Shown one piece after another: positions 15,667 to 24,546 of a stretch of 32,240 nt of DNA. The position numbers and the translations under genes were made by a program. Each line of letters begins with the position of its first letter. The first letter of the stretch is position 1. The notes under the pieces are model-generated. The model was given only the letters and a program-made list of their open reading frames with translations, made no database searches and had not been told where the DNA came from. The stretch is from assembly GCA_035628035.1 (NCBI GenBank), contig DASPKS010000131.1, forward strand, positions 1 through 32,240, given 5' to 3'. Origin of the DNA: DASPKS01 sp035628035 (lineage in GTDB: Bacteria > Bacteroidota > Rhodothermia > Rhodothermales > Rubricoccaceae).

Positions 15667-16320
15667 ATGAACGCGCTTCTCTTTCTCCTTACGGTAGGCG
15701 TGCTGCTCCTCGCCGTCGCCGCGCTCCTGTTCGGGCGACGCATCGGGCGGCCGCGGCTCGCGCAGGCCGCAGCCCTCGCCGCCACCGCGTGGGTCGCCCT
15801 CTACGCGCTGGCCCTCGTGTCCGTCTCCCTCTCCAGCCGCGAGCGCGTGCTCCGGGTGGGCGAGCGGCAGGCGTTCTGCGGCTTCTACCTCGATTGCCAC
15901 ATGGGCCTCGCCGTGGAGCGCGTCGAGACAGCAGTGGCCCTCGGCGACCAGCAGGCGACCGGGCGCTTCTACGTGGTGACGCTCCGCGTCTCGAGCGACG
16001 CGCGACGCGCCACGCTCCGCCTCGGCGGCCCTGCGCTCGTGGTGCGCGACGCCGAAGGGCGCACGTACCGGCGAGACCGCGCGGCCGAGCACGCGCTCGC
16101 GGCAGAGGGCCGGCCTACCACGCCGCTTACGCGCGAGGTCGCCGCAGGTGGTTCGTTCCTCACGACGGTCGTCTTCGACCTCCCGCCGGGGGCCGACGAG
16201 CCGCGCCTCGTCGTGACCGACGCGCGCGGGGTGGACCGGGTGATCGAGTCGGTGCTCATCGGCGACGAGGACAGCTTCCTCCACGCGCGGACCGTCCACG
16301 CCCTCCACACTTCGGCCTGA
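15667..16320 (+). CDS. Membrane-anchored DUF4352-like protein
   Basis: The ATG at 15667 gives 217 residues; earlier in-frame starts add only a non-conserved tail inside the gap after uppS. Residues 1-55 hold two hydrophobic helices separated by GRRIGRPRLAQ. From about residue 65 is a beta-rich domain, with AFCGFYLDCHMGLAVERVE, GRFYVVTLRVSSDARRA, LVVRDAEGRTYRRD and SFLTTVVFDLPPGADEPRLVV, the strand pattern of DUF4352-type immunoglobulin-like domains. It probably sits outside the inner membrane. Function is unknown. It follows uppS by 31 bases in the same direction with no site of its own, so it likely shares the uppS transcript and control. Confidence 0.65.
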   Translation: MNALLFLLTVGVLLLAVAALLFGRRIGRPRLAQAAALAATAWVALYALALVSVSLSSRERVLRVGERQAFCGFYLDCHMGLAVERVETAVALGDQQATGRFYVVTLRVSSDARRATLRLGGPALVVRDAEGRTYRRDRAAEHALAAEGRPTTPLTREVAAGGSFLTTVVFDLPPGADEPRLVVTDARGVDRVIESVLIGDEDSFLHARTVHALHTSA

Positions 16321-16742
16321 CTCACCCGTCGGCCCCTCCCGTCGTGATCAAGGATATCGTCGCCGTTGCGCTCAGCTACGGGCGCTGCATCCTCGCGTGG
16401 CTCGTGCTTTGAAGGGCCTCCTGCAGTTCTTCCTCAAGGGTTCACGAAGCCGCCTGGGAAGACGGGCTTCGCCGCCCTGTAGGCCATGGTGAGGCTGCGG
16501 TGGGCGCCCCCGGACGGGCCACCTGCCTGCGAGCGTGCCGTTTGCTCCCTGCGCCCACCGCGGAGGGCCTGCAGGTAAGTACAAAGTGGGCGCACCCGCT
16601 GCGCACCGGCGAGCCCGTGCGCAGCGCGTGGGGAGCCGCTCAAGGGTCCCCGTCTCGTCATTTTGATTCGCCTCCGTGCTGCCGTATCGTTGGCGCGCGA
16701 GAATCCTCGCCGTGTGATCTAACCCAACCCCCTTGAGGCACA
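16321..16742. other. Long gap with three stacked hairpins
   Basis: This is 422 bases with no gene I can support. It holds three inverted repeats in a row. CGAAGCC/GGCTTCG (16445-16471) is 7 bp. GCGGTGGGCGC/GCGCCCACCGC (16497-16507 and 16551-16561) is 11 bp around a 43-base loop. CGCTGCGCAC/GTGCGCAGCG (16597-16606 and 16617-16626) is 10 bp with a 10-base loop. None has a T-run. A promoter-like element follows at 16662. The hairpins could form a small RNA or a structured end for the upstream message; I match them to no known riboswitch, 6S, SRP or RNase P RNA. Confidence 0.5.
16662..16692 (+). promoter_or_regulatory. Bacteroidota-type promoter (TTTG-N19-TATCGTTG)
   Basis: TTTG at 16662-16665 is followed after exactly 19 bases by TATCGTTG (16685-16692), 7 of 8 to the consensus TAnnTTTG. 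This is the known Bacteroidota primary-sigma layout. It would start the first M36 peptidase message with a leader of about 50 bases. The 11-base string TGCCGTATCGT here (16680-16690) recurs at 20573-20583 before the second M36 gene. Confidence 0.55.
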
Positions 16743-19700
16743 ATGCGCCAACGCTTATTGCTATTGCTCGTGGCGGCTGCCCTCCTGCCGGTCGCGGCGT
16801 CCGCTCAGGACGCCGCCGTGCGGGAGGCGCTCGCCCACCTCGACCGAAACAAGACCCGCTACGGGCTCGCCGCCGAGGACCTCGCCGACGTCTCCGTCGC
16901 TGACGCCTACACCAGCCGCCGGAGCGGGACCACCCACGTGTACCTCCAGCAGCGCCACGCCGGCATCGAGATCGGCGACGCGCTCTACACGATGGGCGTG
17001 AACCGGAACGGCTACGTGTTCCACGCCGCGGGCCGGTTCGTCTCTGGCCTGGCGACGCAGCGCCCTGCCACGGCCCCCGCGCTGAGCGCGAGCGCGGCGG
17101 CGACGGCGCTCGCCCACCACGTCGGCCTCGCCCCGACTGAGGCTTTCCGGGTCGTCTCCACCGAGGGCGGGGTCGATCGCCGGACGACGCTCTCCGAAGG
17201 CGGCGTGGCCATCGAGCCCGTCACGGCCCGCCTCCTCTACCACCCCGACGAGACCGGCACGCTCCGCCTCACGTGGGAGGTGATGCTCTACACGCTCGAC
17301 ACCCAGCACTACTGGCGCGGCCGTGTCGACGCCGCGACGGGCGCTGTCCTCCGCCTCGACGACCTCGTCGTGCACGACAACTGGGGCGAGGCGATGTTCG
17401 CCGAGGTCGACCTCGCGCCGCGCGCGATGCGCCACCCGCTCCTCGTCGACGCGGAGGCGGCCGGCGCCCTCGGCGGCGGCGTCCCCGACGGGTCCTCGTA
17501 CATGGCCTACCCCATCCCCGTCGAGTCGCCGAACCACACCACGCCCGCGCCGCCGGCCGACGCCCGCGTGGTCATCAACGAGCCGGCCGACGCGCTCGCC
17601 TCCCCCTACGGGTGGCATGACACCAACGGCGCGGCGGGCCCCGAGTTCACCACGACGCAGGGGAACAACACCCACGCGTACACCGACATCGACGCGAACA
17701 ACAGCCCCGACGCGGGGAGCTCCCCCGACGGCGGGGCCGGGCTCGACTTCGTCGGCGCCCTCGTCCCCCTCGACCTCTCGCAGCCGCCGAGCGCGTACCG
17801 CCCCGCGGCCGTGACGAACCTCTTCGTGTGGGCCAACCTCTTCCACGACCTCTTCTACCGGTACGGGTTCGACGAGCCGTCGCGGAACTTCCAGACGAAC
17901 AACTACGGCCGCGGCGGCATCGGCAACGACGCCATCCGCATGGAAGCGCAGGACGGGTCGGGCACCTGCAACGCGAACTACAGCCACACCTCCGACGGCT
18001 CCCCGGCGCGGGTCCAGATGTACGTCTGCGGCATGGCGAGCCCGGCGCGGGACGGTGACCTCGACAACGCCGTCATCGCGCACGAGTACGGCCACGGCCT
18101 CTCCCTCCGCCTCGTCGGGACCGGCGCGGGCTGCCTCAGCAACGCCGAGCAGATGGGCGAAGGGTGGAGCGACCTCGCGGGCCTGCTGATGACGATCGAG
18201 CCCGGCGACACCGGCGCCAACTCCCGGGGCATGGGGACGTACCTCTTCGGGCAGCCCGCCTCCGGCCCGGGCATCCGGGAGTCCCCCTACTCCACGAACT
18301 TCGCCGTCAACAACTACACGTACCAGCGGACGCGGAGCATGGGCGGCCCGCACTCCATCGGGTTCGTGTGGGCGACGATCATCTGGGAGGTCACGTGGGA
18401 GTTGATCGACGACTACGGGTTCGACCCGAACATCTTCAACGAGACCGGGACCGCCGGCAACCAGGTCATGCTCCAGCTCCTCACGGAGGGGATGAAGCTG
18501 ACCCCATGCTCGCCCGGGTTCGTCGACGCCCGCGACGCCATCCTCGCCGCCGACGTGAGCCTCTACGGCGGCGAACATCTCACCACGCTCTGGCGCGGGT
18601 TCGCCCGCCGCGGCCTCGGCGTCGGCGCCAACCAGGGCTCCAGCGGCACGAACGGCGACAACACCGAGTCGTTCGCCGAGCCGGAGGAGATCGCCCCGGC
18701 CCCCGTGACCGACCTCGCCGCCACCCCCGACGGCAGCTTCGTCACGCTGACGTGGACGGCCGTGGGCGACGACGGGACCACCGGCACCGCCGACAGCTAC
18801 GACATCCGGTACTCCACGGCGGGCCCCATCACCACCGACGCCCAGTTCGACGCGGCGACGCAGGTGACCGGCGAGCCCGACCCCCAGGAGGCCGGCACGC
18901 CCGAGAGCTTCAACGTGACCGGGCTCGCGTTCAACACCACCTACCACTTCGCGATGAAGGTGGCCGACGAGAGCTTCAACATCTCGCCGCTTTCGAACCC
19001 CGCCTCCGCCACCACGCTCGCCCCGCCCGTCGCGGGGGTGAGCCCGACGAGCGTTGAGGCGTCGGCCCGGCCCGGCTCCACCACCACGCGGACGGTGACG
19101 ATCTCGAACACCGGCCCGAGCACGCTCACCTACAGCGTCAGCTTCGACGAGACGGCGGCGGGGGCGGCTCCGCCCCACAACTCCACCCCGCCCACCGGCG
19201 TCCGCTCTGGTGTCAAGGGAGGGGAGGAGCAGCAGGGCTCGGAGCAGCAGCGTGGGCGCGGCGGCCCCGACGGCTTCGGGTACTCGTGGATCGACTCCGA
19301 CGAGCCCGGCGGGCCCACCTACACCTGGTTCGACGTCAGCACCATCGGGACGCCCGGGCCCAGCTCCGACGATTCCGAGGTGACGGTCGCGCTGCCGTTC
19401 ACGTTCGAGTACTACGGCACGCCGTACACCTCCGTGAAGATGTCCTCGAACGGGTACGTCCTCTTCGGCGGCGGCCAGGCCACCGAGTACTTCAACGACC
19501 CGATCCCGACGTCGTCGCCGCCGAACAACCTCGTGGCCGCGTTCTGGGACGACCTCTACCCGCCGGCCTCGGGCAGCCAGACCGACCACTACTACGACGC
19601 CGCCAACAGCCGGTACATCTTCCAGTGGACCAACATGGCGCTGTACGCTGACAACAGCATGCGGATGACCTTCCAGATCATCCTCAACAGCAGTGGGGCC

Positions 19701-20324
19701 ATGGAGTTCATGTACAACACGCTGAACGGGGATGTGACGAGCGCCACCGTCGGGATCGAGAACGCTGCCGGCAACGACGGCCTCCAGATCACCTACAACG
19801 CGCCGTACCTCCACAACAACCTCGCCGTGCGGATCAGCGACATCTGGGTGAGCGCCACCCCGACGGCGGGGACCGTCGCGCCCGGCAGCAGCGCCCCCGT
19901 GGAGCTGCTCTTCGACGCAGCCGGGCTGGCGGAGGGCGTCTACACGGCGAACATGCTGATCGCGACGAACGACCCGGTCCGCCCGACGATCACCGTCCCC
20001 CTCACGTTCACCGTCGACATGGCGACCGGGAACGAGGAGGAGGAGGTGACCGTGGTCGGGACGCACGCCCTCTCGGCGGCGTACCCGAACCCGTTCAACC
20101 CCCAGGCGAGCTTCTCCCTCGCCGTCGCGCGGACGCAGGACGTCGCCGTCGCCCTCTACGACGCCGTTGGCCGCCGCGTGGCCGTGCTCCACGAAGGCCG
20201 CCTCGAAGGGAGCCGCACCCACCGGTTCACCATCGACGGCGCCCGCCTCGCGTCGGGGACCTACCTCGTCCGCGTGGTCGGGGAGACGTTCGCCGACGTT
20301 CAGCCGGTGACCCTCCTGAAGTGA
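16743..20324 (+). CDS. Secreted M36 (fungalysin) metallopeptidase, long multidomain form
   Basis: This is a 1193-residue protein. A signal peptide (1-21) ends ASA|Q. An FTP-type propeptide follows (about 30-105, TRYGLAAEDLADVSVADAYTS). The M36 catalytic domain has HEYGH (zinc ligands His447 and His451, catalytic Glu448) and the third ligand Glu473 in GEGWSD. After it come a fibronectin III domain (about 653-755, VTDLAATPDGSFVTLTWTA), a beta domain with SNGYVLFGG and AAFWDDLYPP (about 842-1030), an Ig-like domain (about 1036-1095) and a T9SS type A sorting domain (from about 1105, YPNPFNPQASFSL). A Glu/Gln/Gly-rich segment (GGEEQQGSEQQRGRGG) interrupts the first Ig-like region. It should be an extracellular broad-specificity protease, made as a zymogen. 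A strong hairpin terminator follows. Confidence 0.93.
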   Translation: MRQRLLLLLVAAALLPVAASAQDAAVREALAHLDRNKTRYGLAAEDLADVSVADAYTSRRSGTTHVYLQQRHAGIEIGDALYTMGVNRNGYVFHAAGRFVSGLATQRPATAPALSASAAATALAHHVGLAPTEAFRVVSTEGGVDRRTTLSEGGVAIEPVTARLLYHPDETGTLRLTWEVMLYTLDTQHYWRGRVDAATGAVLRLDDLVVHDNWGEAMFAEVDLAPRAMRHPLLVDAEAAGALGGGVPDGSSYMAYPIPVESPNHTTPAPPADARVVINEPADALASPYGWHDTNGAAGPEFTTTQGNNTHAYTDIDANNSPDAGSSPDGGAGLDFVGALVPLDLSQPPSAYRPAAVTNLFVWANLFHDLFYRYGFDEPSRNFQTNNYGRGGIGNDAIRMEAQDGSGTCNANYSHTSDGSPARVQMYVCGMASPARDGDLDNAVIAHEYGHGLSLRLVGTGAGCLSNAEQMGEGWSDLAGLLMTIEPGDTGANSRGMGTYLFGQPASGPGIRESPYSTNFAVNNYTYQRTRSMGGPHSIGFVWATIIWEVTWELIDDYGFDPNIFNETGTAGNQVMLQLLTEGMKLTPCSPGFVDARDAILAADVSLYGGEHLTTLWRGFARRGLGVGANQGSSGTNGDNTESFAEPEEIAPAPVTDLAATPDGSFVTLTWTAVGDDGTTGTADSYDIRYSTAGPITTDAQFDAATQVTGEPDPQEAGTPESFNVTGLAFNTTYHFAMKVADESFNISPLSNPASATTLAPPVAGVSPTSVEASARPGSTTTRTVTISNTGPSTLTYSVSFDETAAGAAPPHNSTPPTGVRSGVKGGEEQQGSEQQRGRGGPDGFGYSWIDSDEPGGPTYTWFDVSTIGTPGPSSDDSEVTVALPFTFEYYGTPYTSVKMSSNGYVLFGGGQATEYFNDPIPTSSPPNNLVAAFWDDLYPPASGSQTDHYYDAANSRYIFQWTNMALYADNSMRMTFQIILNSSGAMEFMYNTLNGDVTSATVGIENAAGNDGLQITYNAPYLHNNLAVRISDIWVSATPTAGTVAPGSSAPVELLFDAAGLAEGVYTANMLIATNDPVRPTITVPLTFTVDMATGNEEEEVTVVGTHALSAAYPNPFNPQASFSLAVARTQDVAVALYDAVGRRVAVLHEGRLEGSRTHRFTIDGARLASGTYLVRVVGETFADVQPVTLLK

Positions 20325-20637
20325 CCGGCGCCGCGCGTGCCGGCGGGGAGGACCCTCGCCGCCGGAAGCGCGCTGCCTGAGGAAGCTGGGACTAGAGGCG
20401 GCCCGCTCGATCCCGAGCGGGCCGCCTCTTTATTTCCTCCAGACCGACCTCCGCCCGAGCCTGAAGACCGGCCGCGCCGGCGGGGCCGGGATGGGCTAAC
20501 GCCGATAACCGGAGCGAGCCGGTAAAACGAGCGCGACGGGAGGCGCCGGTCCCTTGGATTATCAACGGGGTGTGCCGTATCGTACGAGGCCGGAATCACC
20601 GCTCCGCGCCCTAGCTCCACCCATCCCCCCTCTACCG
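20325..20637. other. Gap between first and second M36 genes
   Basis: These 313 bases hold a terminator at 20394-20435 and, further on, TGCCGTATCGT (20573-20583). That string is identical to one inside the promoter of the first M36 gene and sits at a similar distance from the start codon (about 55 bases). I see no gene in it. Confidence 0.6.
20394..20435 (+). terminator. Strong intrinsic terminator after first M36 gene
   Basis: A perfect 16-bp stem (20394-20409 with 20414-20429, AGAGGCGGCCCGCTCG on the left arm) closes a 4-base loop and is followed by TTATTT. It lies about 70 bases past the stop codon. Confidence 0.92.
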
Positions 20638-23127
20638 ATGCGCCATCGCTTACTGCTATCCCTCTGCGGCCTCCTCTTCTGCACCGTGCCTGCGCTCGCG
20701 CAGGAGGCCGCCATCCAGGAAGCGCACGACTACCTCGAACGCGTCCGGGACTACTTCGGCCTCACCGCCGCCGACATCTCCGACCTCCGGGTCACCGACG
20801 CGTACACCAGCGAAGGGACAGGGATCACCCACGTGTACCTCCGCCAGCGGTACGCCGGCATCGACATCGCCGATGCCAACATGACCGTGAACGTGAACGC
20901 CGACGGGTTCGTGTTCTATGCTCCCGGCGTCGAGCGCTTCGCCCGCCAGATCGCGGCACGCCCCCCCAGCACTACCCCGTCGATCACTGCGGTCGAGGCG
21001 GCCGAGGTCCTCGCGGCGAGCGTGGGCCTCCCCTCGGGCGGCTTCCAGGTGGTCTCGACTGAGAACACCCCCGACCGGCGGACGGTGCTCTCCAACCCGA
21101 ACGTCTCGCAGGAGCCCATCCCGGCCCGGCTCGTCTACCACATGGACGAGGACCGGCGGCTGACGCTGGCCTGGGAGGTGGGGATCTACACCCTCGACGC
21201 CCAGCACTACTGGCTCGGCCGCGTCGACGCGTGGCGCGCCGGCATCCTCCGCACCGCCGACCTCGTCACGCACGACACGTGGGGCCCGGCGATGCTCGCC
21301 GAGGCCGACCTCGCCCCGATCTCGATGCGGCACCCGGCCCTCGCCGAGGCCGCCGCCGAGGCACCGGGCGCGCTTACGGCGAACACGTACCGGGTGTACC
21401 CGATCCCCGTCGAGTCGCCGAACCACACCACGCCGCTTCCCCCGGCCGACGCCCGCGTGACCGTCTCCAACCCCGCCAACGCGACGGCCTCCCCCTTCGG
21501 GTGGCACGACACGAACGGCGTGGCCGGGGCGGAGTTCACCACGACGCAGGGGAACAACGTCCACGCGTACACCGACACCGACGCGAACAACAGCCCCGAC
21601 GCGGGGAGCTCCCCCGACGGGACGGCCACGCTCGACTTCGTCTTCCCGATCGACCTCACGCAGCATCCGAGCGCGTACCGCCCCGCGGCCGTGACGAACC
21701 TGTTCTACTGGAATAACGTCATCCATGACGTCCTGCACTTCCACGGGTTCAACGCGGCCAGTGGGAACTTCCAGGTGAACAACTACGGCGGCGGCGGGCT
21801 CGGGAACGACGACGTCCGCGCCGAGGCGCAGGACGGCTCCGGCACCAACAACGCCAACTTCTTCACGCCGGTAGACGGCCAGCGGCCCCGGATGCAGATG
21901 TTCCTCGGGACCAGCCCGAACCCCGACGTGGACGGCGACCTCGACAACGCCGTCATCGCCCATGAGTACGGCCACGGCTGGAGCAACCGCCTCGTCGGCG
22001 GCCCGGGCAACGTGAGCTGCCTCAACAACGCCGAGCAGATGGGCGAGGGGTGGAGCGACTACCTCGGCCTGATGCTGACGATGAAGGCCGGCGACACGGC
22101 CGCCCAGCCCCGCGGCATCGGGAGCTACCTCTTCGGCCTCCCGGCCTCCGGCGGCACCATCCGCCCGGCCCCCTACTCGACGAACTTCGGCACCAACAAC
22201 TTCACGTACCAGCGGACGCGGACGCAGGCCATCCCCCACGGGGTCGGCTTCGTATGGGCGACGATCCTCTGGGAGGTCACGTGGGACATGATCGCCGCCC
22301 ACGGGTTCCACCCCGACATCTACAACGCCACCGGCACCGCCGGCAACCAGATCATGCTCCGCCTCGTCTCGGAGGCCATGAAGCTGACGGTGTGCTCGCC
22401 CGGGTTCGTCAACGCCCGCGACGCCATCCTCCAGGCCGACCAGAACCTCTACGGCGGGGCCCACCTCTTCACGCTCTGGACGGCCTTCGCCCGGCGGGGG
22501 CTCGGCGTGGACGCCAGCCAGGGCTCCTCGTCCACGAACGCCGACAACACCGACGGCTTCCAGAATATCCCCGTCGAGCTCGTCTCGTTCACGGGCGCGC
22601 AGGACGGCGAGGCCGTGAACCTCACGTGGGAGACGGCGAGCGAGACGAACAACGCCGGGTTCGAAGTCCAGATGCGCGACGAGGGCGACTGGCGCGTGCT
22701 CGCCTTCGTCGAAGGCCACGGGACGACCACCGAAGCCCACACGTACTCCTACCGCGCCGAGCGCGTCCCCGCCGGCACCAACGTGTTCCGCCTCCGGCAG
22801 GTGGACTACGACGGCGCCTTTGCTATCAGCCCGGAGGTGGAGGTCGGCGTCGGCGTCGTCGGGACGCACCGCCTGAGCGAGGTGTACCCGAACCCCTTCA
22901 ACCCGCGGGCCACGTTCACGCTGGCCGTCGCGCGGGCGCAGGAGGTCTCCGTCGCGCTCTACGACGCGATGGGCCGCCACGTGGCGACGCTCTTCGAGGG
23001 CCGCCTCGAGGCGGACCAGACCCGCGAGTTCGAGATCGACGGGGCGTCGCTGGCCAGCGGCGCCTACCTCATCCGTGCCATTGGCGAGACGTTCGCCGAG
23101 ACCCAGCGCGTGACGCTCGTCAAGTAA
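20638..23127 (+). CDS. Secreted M36 (fungalysin) metallopeptidase, medium form
   Basis: The ATG at 20638 gives 829 residues and a clean signal peptide (1-21, ALA|Q); the frame is open upstream, but that part lacks signal character. The FTP propeptide and catalytic domain parallel the first M36 gene closely, including 35 identical bases at 17787-17821 and 21667-21701. Zinc motif HEYGH is at 442-446 and the third ligand is Glu470 in GEGWSD. After the catalytic domain there is only one fibronectin-like module (about 643-740, IPVELVSFTGAQDGEAVNLTWET), a type common just before sorting domains, then the T9SS tail (YPNPFNPRATFTL ... SGAYLIRAIGE). It arose by tandem duplication and lost or never gained the middle domains. 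Confidence 0.93.
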   Translation: MRHRLLLSLCGLLFCTVPALAQEAAIQEAHDYLERVRDYFGLTAADISDLRVTDAYTSEGTGITHVYLRQRYAGIDIADANMTVNVNADGFVFYAPGVERFARQIAARPPSTTPSITAVEAAEVLAASVGLPSGGFQVVSTENTPDRRTVLSNPNVSQEPIPARLVYHMDEDRRLTLAWEVGIYTLDAQHYWLGRVDAWRAGILRTADLVTHDTWGPAMLAEADLAPISMRHPALAEAAAEAPGALTANTYRVYPIPVESPNHTTPLPPADARVTVSNPANATASPFGWHDTNGVAGAEFTTTQGNNVHAYTDTDANNSPDAGSSPDGTATLDFVFPIDLTQHPSAYRPAAVTNLFYWNNVIHDVLHFHGFNAASGNFQVNNYGGGGLGNDDVRAEAQDGSGTNNANFFTPVDGQRPRMQMFLGTSPNPDVDGDLDNAVIAHEYGHGWSNRLVGGPGNVSCLNNAEQMGEGWSDYLGLMLTMKAGDTAAQPRGIGSYLFGLPASGGTIRPAPYSTNFGTNNFTYQRTRTQAIPHGVGFVWATILWEVTWDMIAAHGFHPDIYNATGTAGNQIMLRLVSEAMKLTVCSPGFVNARDAILQADQNLYGGAHLFTLWTAFARRGLGVDASQGSSSTNADNTDGFQNIPVELVSFTGAQDGEAVNLTWETASETNNAGFEVQMRDEGDWRVLAFVEGHGTTTEAHTYSYRAERVPAGTNVFRLRQVDYDGAFAISPEVEVGVGVVGTHRLSEVYPNPFNPRATFTLAVARAQEVSVALYDAMGRHVATLFEGRLEADQTREFEIDGASLASGAYLIRAIGETFAETQRVTLVK

Positions 23128-23184
23128 GGGACCCCTGGCGTGCCCCCGCGGGCGCGCTCGGCGGGTCTCCTCGATGAACGCCCG

Positions 23185-23217
23185 GAGGGGGCGGCCCTAC
23201 CCCAGGGCCGCCCCCTC
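23185..23217 (+). terminator. Hairpin after second M36 gene
   Basis: A perfect 14-bp stem (GAGGGGGCGGCCCT at 23185-23198 with 23204-23217) has a 5-base loop. The following bases are GTGTACAC rather than a T-run, so termination may be incomplete or need Rho. Confidence 0.65.
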
Positions 23218-23393
23218 GTGTACACAAGCGGGCCCCTCCCATAGGGGGCTGTTCTCGAACGGGTTCGCCCGGGGCGCCTCGGATGCCCCTTGTCCGCGTC
23301 CCCCTTTGTGTCGTATCTACTCCGCCAGGAAACCGCCGGGCCGCTGCGGCGGTTGACTCTCTCCCTTCTCACCATCCCATACGAGAACGCCCC

Positions 23394-24344
23394 ATGCGCC
23401 CTCGCTACAGCCTCCTCCTCCTGGCGCTGCTGGTGCCGGCCCTGGCCCATGCCCAGCGCCCGCGCCTCCAGCACGAGCCCGAGCTGGCAGTCACCAGCCC
23501 GGCCTCGCTCGCCATCGAAATCAACAACACCCTCACGTCGGTCCCCCCGCCGTACATGCCGCCGACGGACCCCACGCTTGGGTGGATCGGCGTGAGCGTC
23601 TTCTACAAGTCGGCCGCCCCGGGTGACACCGTCGACATCGGCCGGCCCGTCAACGATGTCGGCGTCATGGGCGACCTCGTGATCCCGCAGGGAGCCGACG
23701 GCGACATCCACGGGTGCGAGCCGATCGTGACCGACCTCACGGGGAAGATCGCCTTCATCGAGCGCGGCCCGAGCGCGCAGACCCCGCCCGGCGGGTCGTG
23801 CTTCTTCAACCAGAAGGCGTGGCACGCCATGAACGCCGGCGCCATCGGGGTGGTCATCTACAACCAGGTCCGCCCCGACGACAACGCCGTGAACATGTCG
23901 GCCGGCGACACCTCGATGACCGTGCACGTCATGGCAGTGCAGATCCCCCGCTCCCTGGCGCAGCCGATGCTCGACGAGCTCGGCAAGGGCGGTACGGTGA
24001 CGGTCCATATCCGGTGCAGCTCCGAGGCCGACCCGACCTGCCCGGGCAGTTCCTCCAACGAGAACGAGCCGATCCCGGGGACGCACGAGCTCTCCCACGC
24101 GTACCCGAACCCGTTCAACCCCACCACGCAGTTCTCCCTCCGCGTAGCGGAGACGCAGGACGTGTCGGTGGCGGTCTACAACACGCTGGGCCAGCAGGTG
24201 AGCGTGCTCCACGAGGGCACCCTCGCGGCCGGCGTCGAGCACCGGTTCACCATCGACGCGGCGGACCTCCCGAGCGGGGCGTACCTCTACCGCGTGGTCG
24301 GGGAGTCGTTCACGGAGGCGCGCAGCGTCGTCCTCGTGAAGTAA
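23394..24344 (+). CDS. Secreted stand-alone PA-domain protein with T9SS tail (copy 1)
   Basis: The ATG at 23394 gives 316 residues starting with a signal peptide (1-20, AHA|Q). The mature N-terminus QRPRLQHEPEL is shared with the gene at 27301. Then comes a segment with IGVSVFYKSAAPGDTVDIGRP and a protease-associated domain (about 117-160: GKIAFIERGPS, CFFNQKAWHAMNAGAIGVVIYNQ). The T9SS sorting domain (HELSHAYPNPFNP) starts near residue 231. No peptidase domain or metal motif is present. PA domains usually act as lids or substrate-binding inserts in proteases, so this could be a binding partner, inhibitor or surface adhesin. The neighbouring M36 genes make a helper role plausible but unproven. 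Confidence 0.88.
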   Translation: MRPRYSLLLLALLVPALAHAQRPRLQHEPELAVTSPASLAIEINNTLTSVPPPYMPPTDPTLGWIGVSVFYKSAAPGDTVDIGRPVNDVGVMGDLVIPQGADGDIHGCEPIVTDLTGKIAFIERGPSAQTPPGGSCFFNQKAWHAMNAGAIGVVIYNQVRPDDNAVNMSAGDTSMTVHVMAVQIPRSLAQPMLDELGKGGTVTVHIRCSSEADPTCPGSSSNENEPIPGTHELSHAYPNPFNPTTQFSLRVAETQDVSVAVYNTLGQQVSVLHEGTLAAGVEHRFTIDAADLPSGAYLYRVVGESFTEARSVVLVK

Positions 24345-24385
24345 GCGGCGAGCCCCCTCGCGGGCTCTCTCCGCTAAGGCACGAT

Positions 24386-24422
24386 GAGCGGCGGGCTCCA
24401 GTGAGCCCGCCGCTCTTTTTTT
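24386..24422 (+). terminator. Strong intrinsic terminator after first PA gene
   Basis: A perfect 13-bp stem (GAGCGGCGGGCTC at 24386-24398 with 24403-24415) with loop CAGT is followed by seven T. A smaller hairpin (GAGCCC/GGGCTC near 24350-24367) lies between the stop codon and this one. Confidence 0.95.
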
Positions 24423-24546
24423 GGGGCTGCCGGCTTGCCCACACCAAAGGGCCTTGTGGTCCGGCTTGCTTCGGGCGGGCTGCTGCCGTTTATTCTTCCG
24501 CTTCCGCGCAGCGGACCCGCCACCCTTTCCCCTTTCCTTCGCACCG

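Noticed and set aside
16597..16626. Hairpin considered as an intrinsic terminator
   Set aside because: The 10-bp stem is strong, but no T-run follows on either strand; kept only as a structured element.
16372..16743. Open frames on both strands in the gap before the first M36 gene
   Set aside because: The translations lack protein character and the region is dominated by inverted repeats and a promoter-like element.
16761..20222. Very long antisense open frame opposite the first M36 gene
   Set aside because: High GC at third codon positions removes stops from the opposing frame. Its translation is Arg/Gly/Val-rich without domains, while the plus strand encodes a complete multidomain peptidase.
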